Under the pieces are notes generated by a model. That model made no database searches and had not been told where the DNA came from. It worked only from the letters and a program-made list of their open reading frames with translations. DNA of 17,555 nt. Origin: Hemicentrotus pulcherrimus (taxonomy: Eukaryota > Echinodermata > Echinoidea > Camarodonta > Strongylocentrotidae). This document shows positions 1 through 7,760 of the stretch, piece after piece. The DNA is taken from positions 8,297 through 25,851 of the forward strand of contig BEXV01003544.1 in assembly GCA_003118195.1 (NCBI GenBank), read 5' to 3'. The translations under genes were made by a program, and so were the position numbers. Within the stretch, counting starts at the first letter, position 1. Each line of letters starts with the position of its first letter.

Positions 1-11
1 GGGGGGGGGGG
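1..11. repeat. Poly-G run at window start
   Basis: Eleven consecutive G bases open the window. This may be a real homopolymer or a sequencing or contig-edge artefact; the sequence alone cannot decide. Confidence 0.6.
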
Positions 12-143
12 TAATATCTATTGAAATATGGAAATCATGATATCATTACAGACAAAAGTATCCGATTCACCATATTTGTTCGTTATACCTGCAGCCGATA
101 CGCACCTTGCTGAAACAACATAATTGTATTCGCTGTCTTTCAG

Positions 144-298
144 GCTCAAAGTCACAATCCCATGGACAGCTTCGCCCCAAGTTATTCAGCAGGTAATTTC
201 GCCCCTCAAGCCAGGTACTTCGTACACTGTCGAGGTTAAGGTATTCAACAAACACGGAAGCTCGATGCAATCTGAAAGAATCGTTACTCCCCAGGAAG
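144..298 (+). CDS. Exon 1 of window: C-terminal half of an FN3 domain
   Basis: The acceptor AG is at 142-143, after TGTCTTTCAG, and the donor is GTAAGA at 299. The exon enters in phase 2 and leaves in phase 1. It encodes about 51 residues with the typical end of an FN3 domain: a PLKPGTSYTVEVKVFNKHG stretch (strands E-F with the tyrosine corner, then the loop before G) and a closing IVTPQE. The first half of this domain must lie upstream of the window. Confidence 0.85.
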
Positions 299-3200
299 GT
301 AAGAAGATTCTTGCATTAAGGACATATCTTAAAGCTTATCAATACTAGTGAACATGAGGGATTAGACTACCATGCAAGGTCACTGAACAGGTGATTATCT
401 CATCAGATCAGATATCAATTAACATAAGGAAAAGAGGATCATGGGTGACCAATGGTCACCGATTATGCATTGTTGATTATAGAGAGAGCAAGTAGCTATA
501 AGTAGTGCATTGCACGACAGTCAGTAGCAAAATATAGTTTACAGTTAGAGCGATACTTCATGACAATTTAGGGAATTTTGATTTTTTTTCTTTTTCTTTT
601 TCTTTTTCTTCAATAATTCATGGAAAGATTTTAAAAAAACTTAAACTTGAACTTGAACATCAATGAGTACAACGTGTTTCTCATTATTCTCATTTGGCTT
701 TTAAGTTGTAGATGAATGCACCAAATTAAAACTTTTACAACGATATGAAAGAGCTAGTATAGGTTTAGACGTCTGCTGAGCTCCCGTACTAACTTTAACA
801 TTCAAAAATATAAAATAGTTCTTACAGGCCTACAGTCACTGACATGGATACAATATGCCATGCCATTACTTTTCTGTTATAGCAAGCGGATTCTACTGCA
901 TGGGATGTACTCTGACAATTTGTCAGTGTAATGTTGATTGGCAGATCCGGTAACCTTTAAGGAGGCTTGGAGCCTAACAAGACATATTTCCATAATATAT
1001 CTGACACCTAAAAGAAAACGTATTCAGACGTCAACAAAATTAGGCCGAGAGGTACACATGGCTGTATTTAAGTAAAACAAAAATGAATTGTGCCCCCTGG
1101 ACGGCCCATATTTTTTTCCATGCCACATGCACAATAATAATACTCTGTTTAAATTATTTCATTTAATAGTACCCTCTCTTGCGACGAGAAAGTTTACCGT
1201 AGACACTGTACCAGGAGAGCCACATGTTGTCGAAATCGGTTGGAAACGTCTTCAAGAGTGCGACGACTTTGCCTCTGGGTATAGAATAGTTTACTGTCCA
1301 TTAAATGGCAGCCTATTCGGCAACAACACACGATGTAAAGGTGAGCAAGAGGTGATTATAAACAGGTAAAGGTAAATGCCATCATGAAATTAGTATCTGT
1401 AATAGAAACAAAGAGACTGTCTCCGACCGGCCCACCGAAAACATATCGACCTAACTCGAAATAAAATACCTGAAAAATAAAGTCCCAAATCTCCAAATTA
1501 CCTATCCGCTCTTGGATATTTCAACAAGGGCTGAAAAGAGATAGCTCTCTTAAGAATATTCCGTGTTATAGGACTAGACCAAACTGGGCTTCATATTCCA
1601 TTTTTTAATCCACTATACCACATAATGCCTCAGTACTTTGAAAGCTCAATAGAGACAGTATTTCTTAGTGAACATGATAAGGGTTGTGAATTGGAATTAT
1701 ATAATATCGAAATAGCTGCCATCATCAGACATTACTGTCACCCCATCCGCGTACTGATCCGACGGTCCACAAGGCCATCAGCTCACGAGAGCGAGAGTTT
1801 CGGTCTTGCGGCCTTCTGACAACTTTTCTTAGGTTCGGTTTCGTGGGCTCTCTTTCTTCGGGATATCCCTATCGAACAGCCTAGTTAACCCTCAGAAAAA
1901 CTATCAATAAAACTTTGAGACTGACATGTTGGTCTTGGGAACCTTCAGATTTTTTGTCTTCAGAAGGTTTGCGAGTTAGACACCTGTCAGTATCGCGCTG
2001 TCGGTCTCAGTAGCTAGGTCCATGGTTAAACTGACTGTGATGCTTCTCATTACCACTCTCCTGCAGATGCTGAGAAGACAATCAGCATTAACAAGGCAGG
2101 TGTTGGCGTTCCCGACTCATCACCATTTCGGGTGGGAGGCTTGGTACCGTTCACCTGGTATTCATTCCGTCTCCGACCCTTCAATCAGGCGGGTGATGGT
2201 CCCACAAGTGATACAGTTCTCGTACACACCCTGCAAGGAGGTAAAGTAGACTATCAGTTTTCAAGAAGAACGCATGTGTCATAATTAAAGTGCAGATGAG
2301 AAACGGTTTTTACAAAAAATGGAAAATGTTTCGAAATCATTTTTTTGTAATCACCTTTTTTGCACAAGTTTTGGGTTTAGAGTATTGTGGAACTTTGAAT
2401 ACCTGTGTATTCTAAAGTTTGTTTTTAATGGATTCCAGTTGTATTTCAGTCACTGTATAATATAATAGTTACCAAGTGATCAATTCCTGCAAGTTTTCAC
2501 CTTGATATTGTGAATTCCGAGGGTAAATAAAAAATATAAAGATACTGTTTATTTCCTGGGCAAAATTATAAAAAATTGCAATAGTTGAAATGTATCTTTG
2601 TGTATAAATATGGAATAAAGTCAGTCAAGATGTGGCATTTTGTGGAGATGAAGTTTCACCTATCTTTCACCATAGTCCCATCTCCTCCCGTGGATCTGAA
2701 CATATCACCAATGTCGCCGTACGGCTTCATGGATGTCACGTGGTCGCCACCTTTGACCCCAAATGGCGTGATTATGCATTACGTCATCACGTACAACACG
2801 AACACGACCCGAACCAACTCGACGTTCATCCGGCTAAAGGTCTACGGCGCTACGGACTATGTTGTTGGTTTAAGCGCATGCACCCGACCCGACACGGGGT
2901 TTGCATGCAGTGCCGCGACCTTCCAGAGATTCAGAACTCCAATTTCAGGTAAGAAGTTAGTGGGGTTTTTGGGGGTGTACAGTTCTGCCAAAATTATAAA
3001 TAAAATTGTATAAAAAAAACTATTTCCATGACATGTGTCTATAGTTTAAAGTCTTTATCTCAGAACTATATCTACTATATACCATTAAGTTTGGCCTCCG
3101 ATCGTTTTGAGATGAGCCCTTATTTCACTCTTTGTCTTCTTTTTTTCAACGAAGTTGTACTGTAACCAGAAACATTCTCATCGTGTTTCTAAAGTCCAAT

Positions 3201-4601
3201 CCATATCTGGAATTGCTTAATAAAGGCATAGAAATTGTATTTAAATGTCACTTTCCCCTATATACATTGTATTTTCATCAAAACTTCATTGCGATCTCAT
3301 GTTATCCTAATATGCCCCTTGCACATGAGGTGTCATTTCAATGGCGTAGAACTGCGTCAGTGAATGGTGCGGTATGCAAGACTTTGTCATGCAGGAATGA
3401 GCAATAGAAAGGTTGCCTTGAATTACTAGCGCCCTGCATTGATTGACGGCATGGGTCATGTCAGAGTAGGTAATGACGCAATCAAAATAACGCCTCGTAT
3501 GCAACGGGCATTAAACGCGTTACGAAAGAACTTATTCCACTGACAAACTCTACAGCTCCATCATCACCACGTCTCCAGGACGTGCTACGGAGTGGTCCCA
3601 CCAAAGTCAAAGTCCGATGGGAGCCTCCGAATCATCCCAACGGTCCTATCAAAGACTACGTTATTAAGGTATGGTCGACATCAACATCAACTTCCTACCT
3701 GTTCTTCGAGAATGCGACGGTCGACCAGAGGGAAGACGAGGTCGCGATCGAATGCGGAGAGAACGTGCAACAGGAGAAGGCGTTTGAGATTGAGATTGAG
3801 ATTTTCGCTCGCACGGTCAACGAGGAGGGTGTGGAACTGGAGGGTGAGAGCGATACGGAAAGAATCGTCATGTGTGGAGCTCCCCAGCATGGTGAGTGTC
3901 TTTTAAAAACTAAATATTTCTTTTTAATTATCATTATTATGAAATAATCACATGATATTGATGTTAATTAGTTTTGCCTTTAAAGGTTCCCTTCAACATA
4001 CAGCTAACATACTTTTATTTCTAGTTGAATAATAAATGTATTGTATGCCTTTAGATAAATACGAAGTTATGGATAATTCTTAATTTTTGTTGTTTTCTAT
4101 TTAGTGGTTATAAAGTAAAAGTCTTTGCGAATTTATTTGCTGTTATTGAGGAAATAAATAAAATGAAACGATTTTTTAAAATATTAAAGTCAACAAGAGC
4201 ATGGATAGAAAGTTACATGACATCAGATATATACAAAGGTGTTTAGTCAGAAAGAAACAGAGATAACAGATGGATGGGAACAAGGCAGAGAGACAGAAAA
4301 ATATCAGAAACCAATATAAGATTGGAAAACTTCTGGTGATTGTCCACTAGCAATATAGTTATATACCTTATATTTATAGCAACTTCATAATTCCACTCAT
4401 TAAATGCATAGAAATGTGTTAACACCCTTTTGTTTGATGTATGTGTGTTTTCTGAATATTGATAAAAACTCAAGAAATATCCATGACGGTTTGCTGAAAG
4501 ATAGAGTGGGCGTTTACTCTGAGATTTGTCTCAAGCAGTTTAACCTTTTTGTCAATTTTATAATCTGTGATCTCTGTCTCTTCTACTCCTTTCATTTTCA
4601 C

Positions 4602-4643
<42 letters not shown>

Positions 4644-6488
4644 GTCTTTCTGTCCCTCTCACTCAATTGTGTCTCCCTCCTTTTCCCCCGCCATCGCTCT
4701 CTCTCTCTCTCTCTCTCTCTCAAATTTACCCCCTCCCCCACCATCATTCTCTCTCTCTTAACTTTTCTCCCCACCTCGCCTCTCCCCCTCCCCTCCCCTC
4801 TCTCTTTCTCTCTCTACACCATCGCACTTTCTCCTCACTTTCTCATTTCGAATCATATCCAGTATCTGCAATGACGCTCATAATACCACTGAGCATCATC
4901 GTCCTCATCTCGTCTCTCATACTGGCCGGTCTGATCTACTGGCGATGGTTTCGAAGATCACACAAACTGGACATTTACTTCTCAGACATTGCCAATATCC
5001 GAAAGGTATGTTTCAGGTAGACAACACAAATTAATTAAGAAATAAATATTCAAAAATTCAACAAAATCAAAGATGTCGCGAGGGAATTTTGTGGGAAAAT
5101 ATCATTCCATATTTTCCGACAATTTAATCTCATTTTATCTATTCACTTCTGATAAATTCAATATATTCATTAAAACATACAAAATATATGAAAAATGTGA
5201 ACACATTTTAGACAGAACTGGCCAACGCTTCACTGTGATCACGTTGATCACGTTGATAATTAAACCTGCTTGCTATTTTGTGAGCCCTGACAATCGAATT
5301 TAAGTTTTAATCAATTTCGGCGATTTGCCGACAAGCCTGACAGTTACAAATCTGCAGACATAAATTTGTAAAGAGAGGTTTCGCCTCTTGAAACCCTTCA
5401 TTCCTGCGAGAATCCTACAAACAAAATTAATATTTATTTCTTGTAAATTCTTTTGAAATCAATTTCTGTTGAAATGCTTTGGCACCTAAGTTATTGCTCT
5501 ATCATTGAATTGATCCTATTTCCAGGAAGATTCTGAGTCCGGTTAAAATACCCATACTTTTACAGAATCATGATGTTAGTAATAAAGGCATCGTTTCACC
5601 GAACCAACATGTTCGCCAACACAATTAACACGCATTTTAATGGGATGTCGGCGAACTTGTAATTCAGAAGGCTTCGTGAAAAGATTTTTAGACAACACTC
5701 GGGGAATAAGAACTAAACCTGCCAAAGATTTTCTGCAATATTTTACCACGACAAAAACTTGTCTTTCTATGCAGAGGAACAAGCGATTTCAGCATCTACG
5801 CATTCCGAAACCTGACGCTCAGGAAAGTGAGGTGTTCGACGTCATCCGAACGCGACCGTCCTCCGAGCGTATAGAGGTCGAACCAAACGAAGCCGAGAAG
5901 CACTTTCATCAGTTGACCATCATCGATGATCACTGTAAATATACAGGCGAGAACGTGCCTCGTGCAATGGGATACTTATCAAAAGACGATTCCTGCTCCG
6001 TATCAACAAAGTGTATGGAATATTCACGACGAGATGTATGTTTCGACAACGGCAACGACGACGGAGATGAAAACGACAATCGTCTTTACACCAGCGGATC
6101 AAGCGGTTACCTGTCGCTCGACGGATTATTCAGTTCCAACTCACTCTATCGAAAATCATACATCTCTGATGTCGAATCGTTATGCAAAGAAGTAGTGTAC
6201 TCCCAAGTTTTGGTAACCCCCCGGTTGCCGAAAAATTCTCACATGACACGATCTTTGCCGAGCGTTGCTGAACAGACTTTAACAACCTCCTCATTTAGTT
6301 ATCAGGGCGCAAAAGATGTCTTCAAAGATTCACGGAAAGATACAATGACTTGTGAAGACCCGGATAAAATTCTCAATATTGATTGTCTTCAACGAACGAA
6401 CAACCTAAAAAATGCCCCCTTTAAGAGAAGTCATGATGAGCCTGTATATTACATGCTTGCAAGGGGCGAGGGAGAATGTGACACGTAA
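144..6488 (+). CDS. FN3-repeat type I membrane receptor (3' part, 7 exons), possible gp130/Domeless-like cytokine receptor
   Basis: Exons 144-298, 1170-1340, 2067-2240, 2676-2948, 3556-3891, 4863-5005 and 5775-6488 all have GT donors and AG acceptors. They total 1966 bases: one base finishing a split codon, then 654 codons and a stop. The five junctions up to exon 6 are phase 1 and the last is phase 0, so the frame is continuous. Order: C-terminal half of an FN3 domain, three complete FN3 domains, one transmembrane helix, and a cytoplasmic tail of about 260 residues with no kinase or phosphatase domain. The tail has an IPKP stretch (5802-5813) resembling Box1, an acidic-hydrophobic IEVEPNE stretch (from 5871) resembling Box2, and SGYLSL (tyrosine at 6108), similar to STAT-docking tyrosines of vertebrate cytokine receptors. 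The 5' end (signal peptide, any cytokine-binding module) lies before the window. No WSXWS box is visible. Alternatives are another FN3 adhesion receptor or a phosphatase-like receptor lacking its catalytic part. Gene structure is strong; the family call is an inference. Confidence 0.85.
444..460. other. Short perfect inverted repeat
   Basis: GGTGACC, a 3-base AAT loop, then GGTCACC. It lies within intron 1 and no function is evident. Confidence 0.6.
582..610. repeat. (TTTTTC)n-like microsatellite
   Basis: An eight-T run is followed by repeated CTTTTT units. It is a pyrimidine-only simple repeat inside intron 1. Confidence 0.8.
1170..1340 (+). CDS. Exon 2: N-terminal half of an FN3 domain with extra cysteines
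   Basis: The acceptor is TAATAG ending at 1169 and the donor is GTGAGC at 1341; both junctions are phase 1. The 57-codon exon encodes strands A to C' of an FN3 domain. VEIGW holds the core tryptophan of strand B, followed by a GYRIVYC strand. Cysteines occur in QEC, in VYCP and in TRCK, which suggests domain-specific disulphides not seen in ordinary FN3 repeats. NGS and NNT are N-glycosylation sequons, consistent with an extracellular position. The domain is completed by the next exon. Confidence 0.85.
1341..2066 (+). other. Intron 2 (phase 1)
   Basis: The donor is GTGAGC and the acceptor is CTCCTGCAG. Around 1740-2010 it is more GC-rich than the other introns. It includes an imperfect hairpin around 1940-1970 (AACCTTC paired with GAAGGTT). 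I see no exon with convincing splice sites. Confidence 0.75.
2067..2240 (+). CDS. Exon 3: C-terminal half of the FN3 domain begun in exon 2
   Basis: The acceptor is CTGCAG ending at 2066 and the donor is GTAAAG at 2241; both are phase 1. The correct frame is not that of the longest ATG-started ORF here: joined to the G left by exon 2, it starts D-A-E-K. It encodes 58 residues ending in a classic FN3 C-terminal half: a GGLVPFTWYSFRLRPFNQAG stretch (strands E and F) and an SDTVLVHT G strand. No WSXWS motif is present at the position expected in cytokine-binding FN3 domains. Confidence 0.85.
2241..2675 (+). other. Intron 3 (phase 1)
   Basis: AT-rich, with no repeat or exon that I can support. 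It ends in TCACCATAG. Confidence 0.8.
2676..2948 (+). CDS. Exon 4: complete FN3 domain in one exon
   Basis: The acceptor is ACCATAG ending at 2675 and the donor is GTAAGA at 2949; both are phase 1. The 91-codon exon encodes a whole FN3 domain. VPSPPVDLNI is the usual A strand, MDVTWSPP carries the core tryptophan, PNGVIMHYVITYNT is strand C, DYVVGLSACT is the F-strand region and FQRFRTP is the exit. NIS, NTT and NST are glycosylation sequons. Two cysteines near the end (SACT and FACS) could form a local disulphide. Unlike the exon 2/3 domain, it has no internal intron. Confidence 0.9.
2949..3555 (+). other. Intron 4 (phase 1), carrying a MITE-like insertion
   Basis: The donor is GTAAGA and the acceptor is CTCTACAG. 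The intron includes an inverted-repeat element of about 200 bp at 3311-3511, listed separately. The rest is AT-rich and unremarkable. Confidence 0.8.
3311..3511. mobile_element. MITE-like element with terminal inverted repeats
   Basis: The left end reads ATGCCCCTTGCACATGAGG. The reverse complement of the right end reads ATGCCCGTTGCATACGAGG, and similarity continues through a GTCATTT/GTTATTT block to GCGT, about 35 bases per arm. TAA lies directly outside both ends (3308-3310 and 3512-3514), as expected for a 3-bp target duplication of the PIF/Harbinger type. The left end has one extra T if TAA is the duplication. No transposase is encoded. Similar end sequence recurs at 17051-17366. Confidence 0.65.
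3556..3891 (+). CDS. Exon 5: membrane-proximal FN3 domain
   Basis: The acceptor is TCTACAG ending at 3555 and the donor is GTGAGT at 3892; both are phase 1. The frame opens A-P-S-S-P-R, upstream of the GTG at 3582 that a simple ORF search would use as a start. The 112 codons form a complete FN3 domain. KVKVRWEPP holds the core tryptophan, NGPIKDYVIKVW is strand C, FEIEIEIFARTVNEEG covers strands F-G, and the exit is ERIVMCG. There is one NAT sequon. The linker AIECGENVQQ is longer and more acidic than in the other domains. Confidence 0.9.
3892..4862 (+). other. Intron 5 (phase 1), with a CT-rich 3' end
   Basis: The first 700 bases are AT-rich with no gene. The last 260 bases are almost pure pyrimidine and run into the acceptor ATCCAG at 4857-4862. 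Confidence 0.8.
4605..4850. repeat. (CT)n / CCCTCC pyrimidine microsatellite complex
   Basis: Long CT runs lie at about 4605-4644 and 4697-4720, with shorter ones near 4748-4759 and 4796-4816, separated by C-rich and T-rich pyrimidine blocks. The complex forms an oversized polypyrimidine tract for the acceptor of exon 6. Confidence 0.9.
4863..5005 (+). CDS. Exon 6: transmembrane segment and juxtamembrane region
   Basis: The acceptor is ATCCAG ending at 4862 (phase 1 in) and the donor is GTATGT at 5006 (phase 0 out). Joined to exon 5 it gives V-S-A-M-T, followed by about 22 hydrophobic residues (about 4877-4942) that form a single transmembrane helix ending in IYW. RWFRRSHK follows, a basic stop-transfer stretch that puts the C-terminus in the cytoplasm. 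The remaining DIYFSDIANIRK is the start of the tail, with one tyrosine. Confidence 0.9.
5006..5774 (+). other. Intron 6 (phase 0)
   Basis: The donor is GTATGT and the acceptor is TCTATGCAG. The intron is AT-rich and contains a small tandem GATCACGTTGA doublet near 5237-5257. The open frame at 5640-5774 ahead of exon 7 is intronic by this model; it would be retained only if the acceptor were skipped. Confidence 0.75.
5775..6488 (+). CDS. Exon 7 (terminal): cytoplasmic tail with Box1/Box2-like and tyrosine motifs
   Basis: The acceptor is ATGCAG ending at 5774, phase 0; the stop is TAA at 6486-6488. It encodes 237 residues, hydrophilic and rich in Ser and Asp, probably disordered, with no catalytic domain. 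Residues 10-13 are IPKP, Box1-like. Residues 33-42 (from 5871) are an alternating hydrophobic-acidic IEVEPNEAEK, Box2-like. There are eleven tyrosines, including YLSL at residue 112 (6108-6119), YSQV and YYMLA. YLSL is also a YxxPhi endocytosis-type motif. A poly-acidic NGNDDGDENDN tract precedes YLSL. The last residues and the stop lie in locally duplicated DNA, so the extreme C-terminus may be recent. Confidence 0.85.
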   Translation, partial: RNKRFQHLRIPKPDAQESEVFDVIRTRPSSERIEVEPNEAEKHFHQLTIIDDHCKYTGENVPRAMGYLSKDDSCSVSTKCMEYSRRDVCFDNGNDDGDENDNRLYTSGSSGYLSLDGLFSSNSLYRKSYISDVESLCKEVVYSQVLVTPRLPKNSHMTRSLPSVAEQTLTTSSFSYQGAKDVFKDSRKDTMTCEDPDKILNIDCLQRTNNLKNAPFKRSHDEPVYYMLARGEGECDT

Positions 6489-6625
6489 TACCATCTTTGC
6501 CGAGCTTGCAAGGGGCGAGGGAGAATGTGACACGTAATACCATCTTTGCCGAGCGTTGCCGAACAGACTTTAACAACTCCCCCTCTTGTATCATGGCGCA
6601 AAAGATGTCTTCAACGATTCATGGT
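6244..6625. repeat. Partial duplication of exon 7 sequence into the 3' flank
   Basis: Coding bases 6244-6335 recur, diverged, at 6528-6625. Shared blocks include ATCTTTGCCGAGCGTTGC and AACAGACTTTAACAAC, then GGCGCAAAAGATGTCTTCAA. The downstream copy carries a 7-base TAATACC insertion after TGACACG and other small changes, and it follows the stop codon. Confidence 0.85.
6455..6552. repeat. Two-copy 49-bp perfect tandem duplication across the stop codon
   Basis: Bases 6455-6503 and 6504-6552 appear identical, each starting GCTTGCAAGGGGCGAGG. Forty-nine is not a multiple of three. The stop codon (6486-6488) is inside the first copy, so the second copy is untranslated. Confidence 0.9.
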
Positions 6626-6778
6626 GAACACGCGGATAAAATGTGCAAATGAAATAATTCGAAATAAGTCCAATTAACGTGAACTATACAGTGTTAGATA
6701 TTCACTCCGAATGGCATCAACAAGTGTTAATATGTGGGCTTGTTTATAAGATATACATTATTTAGAAATGTGCGTGAA

Positions 6779-6985
6779 ACGCGGATAGCTCAGTGGTTGA
6801 GCAGTGGTCTCTCATAACCGGGAGTTCCTAGGTTCGAAACCAAGTCGATGCACTCGTGGCCTTTAATGAGGCATTCATCATTATTACCAAGTCCATTGGA
6901 TGGATTGGATAGGACTAATAAGCCGTAAGTTCCCTGGTTGCTGACATAATTATTTGCCTGCTTTTGTAAGATAAATCACCAGTCA
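6779..6985 (+). mobile_element. tRNA-derived SINE (head plus unrelated body)
   Basis: From 6781 the sequence mimics a tRNA. TAGCTCAGTGG (6786-6796) fits the pol III A box and GGTTCGAAACC (6831-6841) is a perfect B box, spaced as in a tRNA. CTCATAA at 6811-6817 sits where an anticodon loop would be, suggesting a Met-type tRNA origin. The 3' acceptor strand does not pair with GCGGATA and there is no working cloverleaf end, so it is not a functional tRNA. The body after 6853 is not tRNA-like. The 3' boundary is approximate and no target duplication was identified. Confidence 0.65.
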
Positions 6986-7341
6986 TTCCAGCAAGTGAAT
7001 TTATATGTATGATATTTATAGACACATTTACCATCAGTAAAGAACATTGTATTTCATTTGTGTAAACCTGGGTTAAAATGAATTTTTTCTGCGTACTTGA
7101 ATGAAGTGATTTCTTCTGAATTCAAACTACTATACGGAATAATTTTGAATACAATACTTAATCTACTACTTCGATGTATAACAAATTGCTTTTCGATTTT
7201 GCCGATTTTCTCCCACTTTTGTGAACCTTAAGTATGTTCTGTGTATTTGAACAAAGTGCTGTTTACGGAACAATTACCGGTACTGGTTTTACGAAATTCG
7301 ACAAAAAAAAGACAAATTCGACATTAAATTACACCCGTATC

Positions 7342-7365
7342 CAGTGGCGGGTTTCGGGTTCTCTT
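7342..7365 (+). mobile_element. hAT-like terminal motif CAGTGGCGG (fragment)
   Basis: CAGTGGCGGGTTTCGGG resembles the CAG-starting ends of hAT elements. A second copy in inverted orientation lies near 9440-9458. No matching 8-bp flanks were seen, so the two may be unrelated fragments. Confidence 0.35.
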
Positions 7366-7611
7366 GTCGGTCGACAGGATGGAGACACACACCTGAGAAA
7401 AGGGCGTCACACTACTAGGTGAAATTTTGCTGAAAAAATTGCTTGATGAGCAAAAGCACGCGGGGTTATACTGGTTTCAGGATGGATGTAACACTGAACA
7501 AGCCTTACCAAGCGGGTAAAACGGGAAATTATTAATTCCTTACACTTTTTAAAAACTATTTTCCTTGTTCATTCCCAAAAATATCTTAGACTTACAATAT
7601 TGTATAACCAT

Positions 7612-7760
7612 CTGAGGGGGTTTCACAAAACTAGTCATCAATGACAATTGACAGTTTTTGTTATAAGCTACTGAAATCCTTGCTTCTGATTGGTTATCAG
7701 CAGATTTGTCAGTGATTTTTGTCATATGTCATTGACAAAAGGCTTTGTGAAACGGGTCCC
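7612..7760. mobile_element. Small inverted-repeat (MITE-like) element
   Basis: GTTTCACAAA on the left (7620-7629) mirrors TTTGTGAAAC on the right (7744-7753). Beyond this core, inner similarity continues as TCAATGACA on the left against TGTCATTGA on the right. The whole unit is about 145 bases with no coding capacity. No clean target duplication is visible. Confidence 0.55.

Larger units (their letters stand above)
299..1169 (+). other. Intron 1 (phase 1)
   Basis: This intron is AT-rich and has no coding signal I can support. It contains a T-rich TTTTTC repeat (582-610) and a short perfect hairpin (444-460). It ends in TTAATAG at 1163-1169. Confidence 0.8.

Noticed and set aside
2022..2249. 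75-residue ORF over exon 3
   Set aside because: It is in the wrong frame. The FN3-like frame is another one, entered by splicing at 2067.
3592..3934. Overlapping ORFs on both strands across exon 5
   Set aside because: They are shadow frames of the FN3 exon with no domain features.
4404..4874. 156-residue Ser/Leu-rich ORF and companions
   Set aside because: They are translations of the CT microsatellite, low complexity and intronic.
5640..5774. Open frame directly ahead of exon 7, which would extend the tail exon upstream with its own ATG
   Set aside because: A good acceptor (TTTCTATGCAG) at 5774 fits phase 0 of exon 6. The upstream part is less protein-like and more AT-rich, so it is treated as intron.
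6781..6853. Functional tRNA gene (Met-like)
   Set aside because: The A and B boxes fit, but the acceptor stem does not pair and the anticodon stem is poor. It is better explained as a SINE head.
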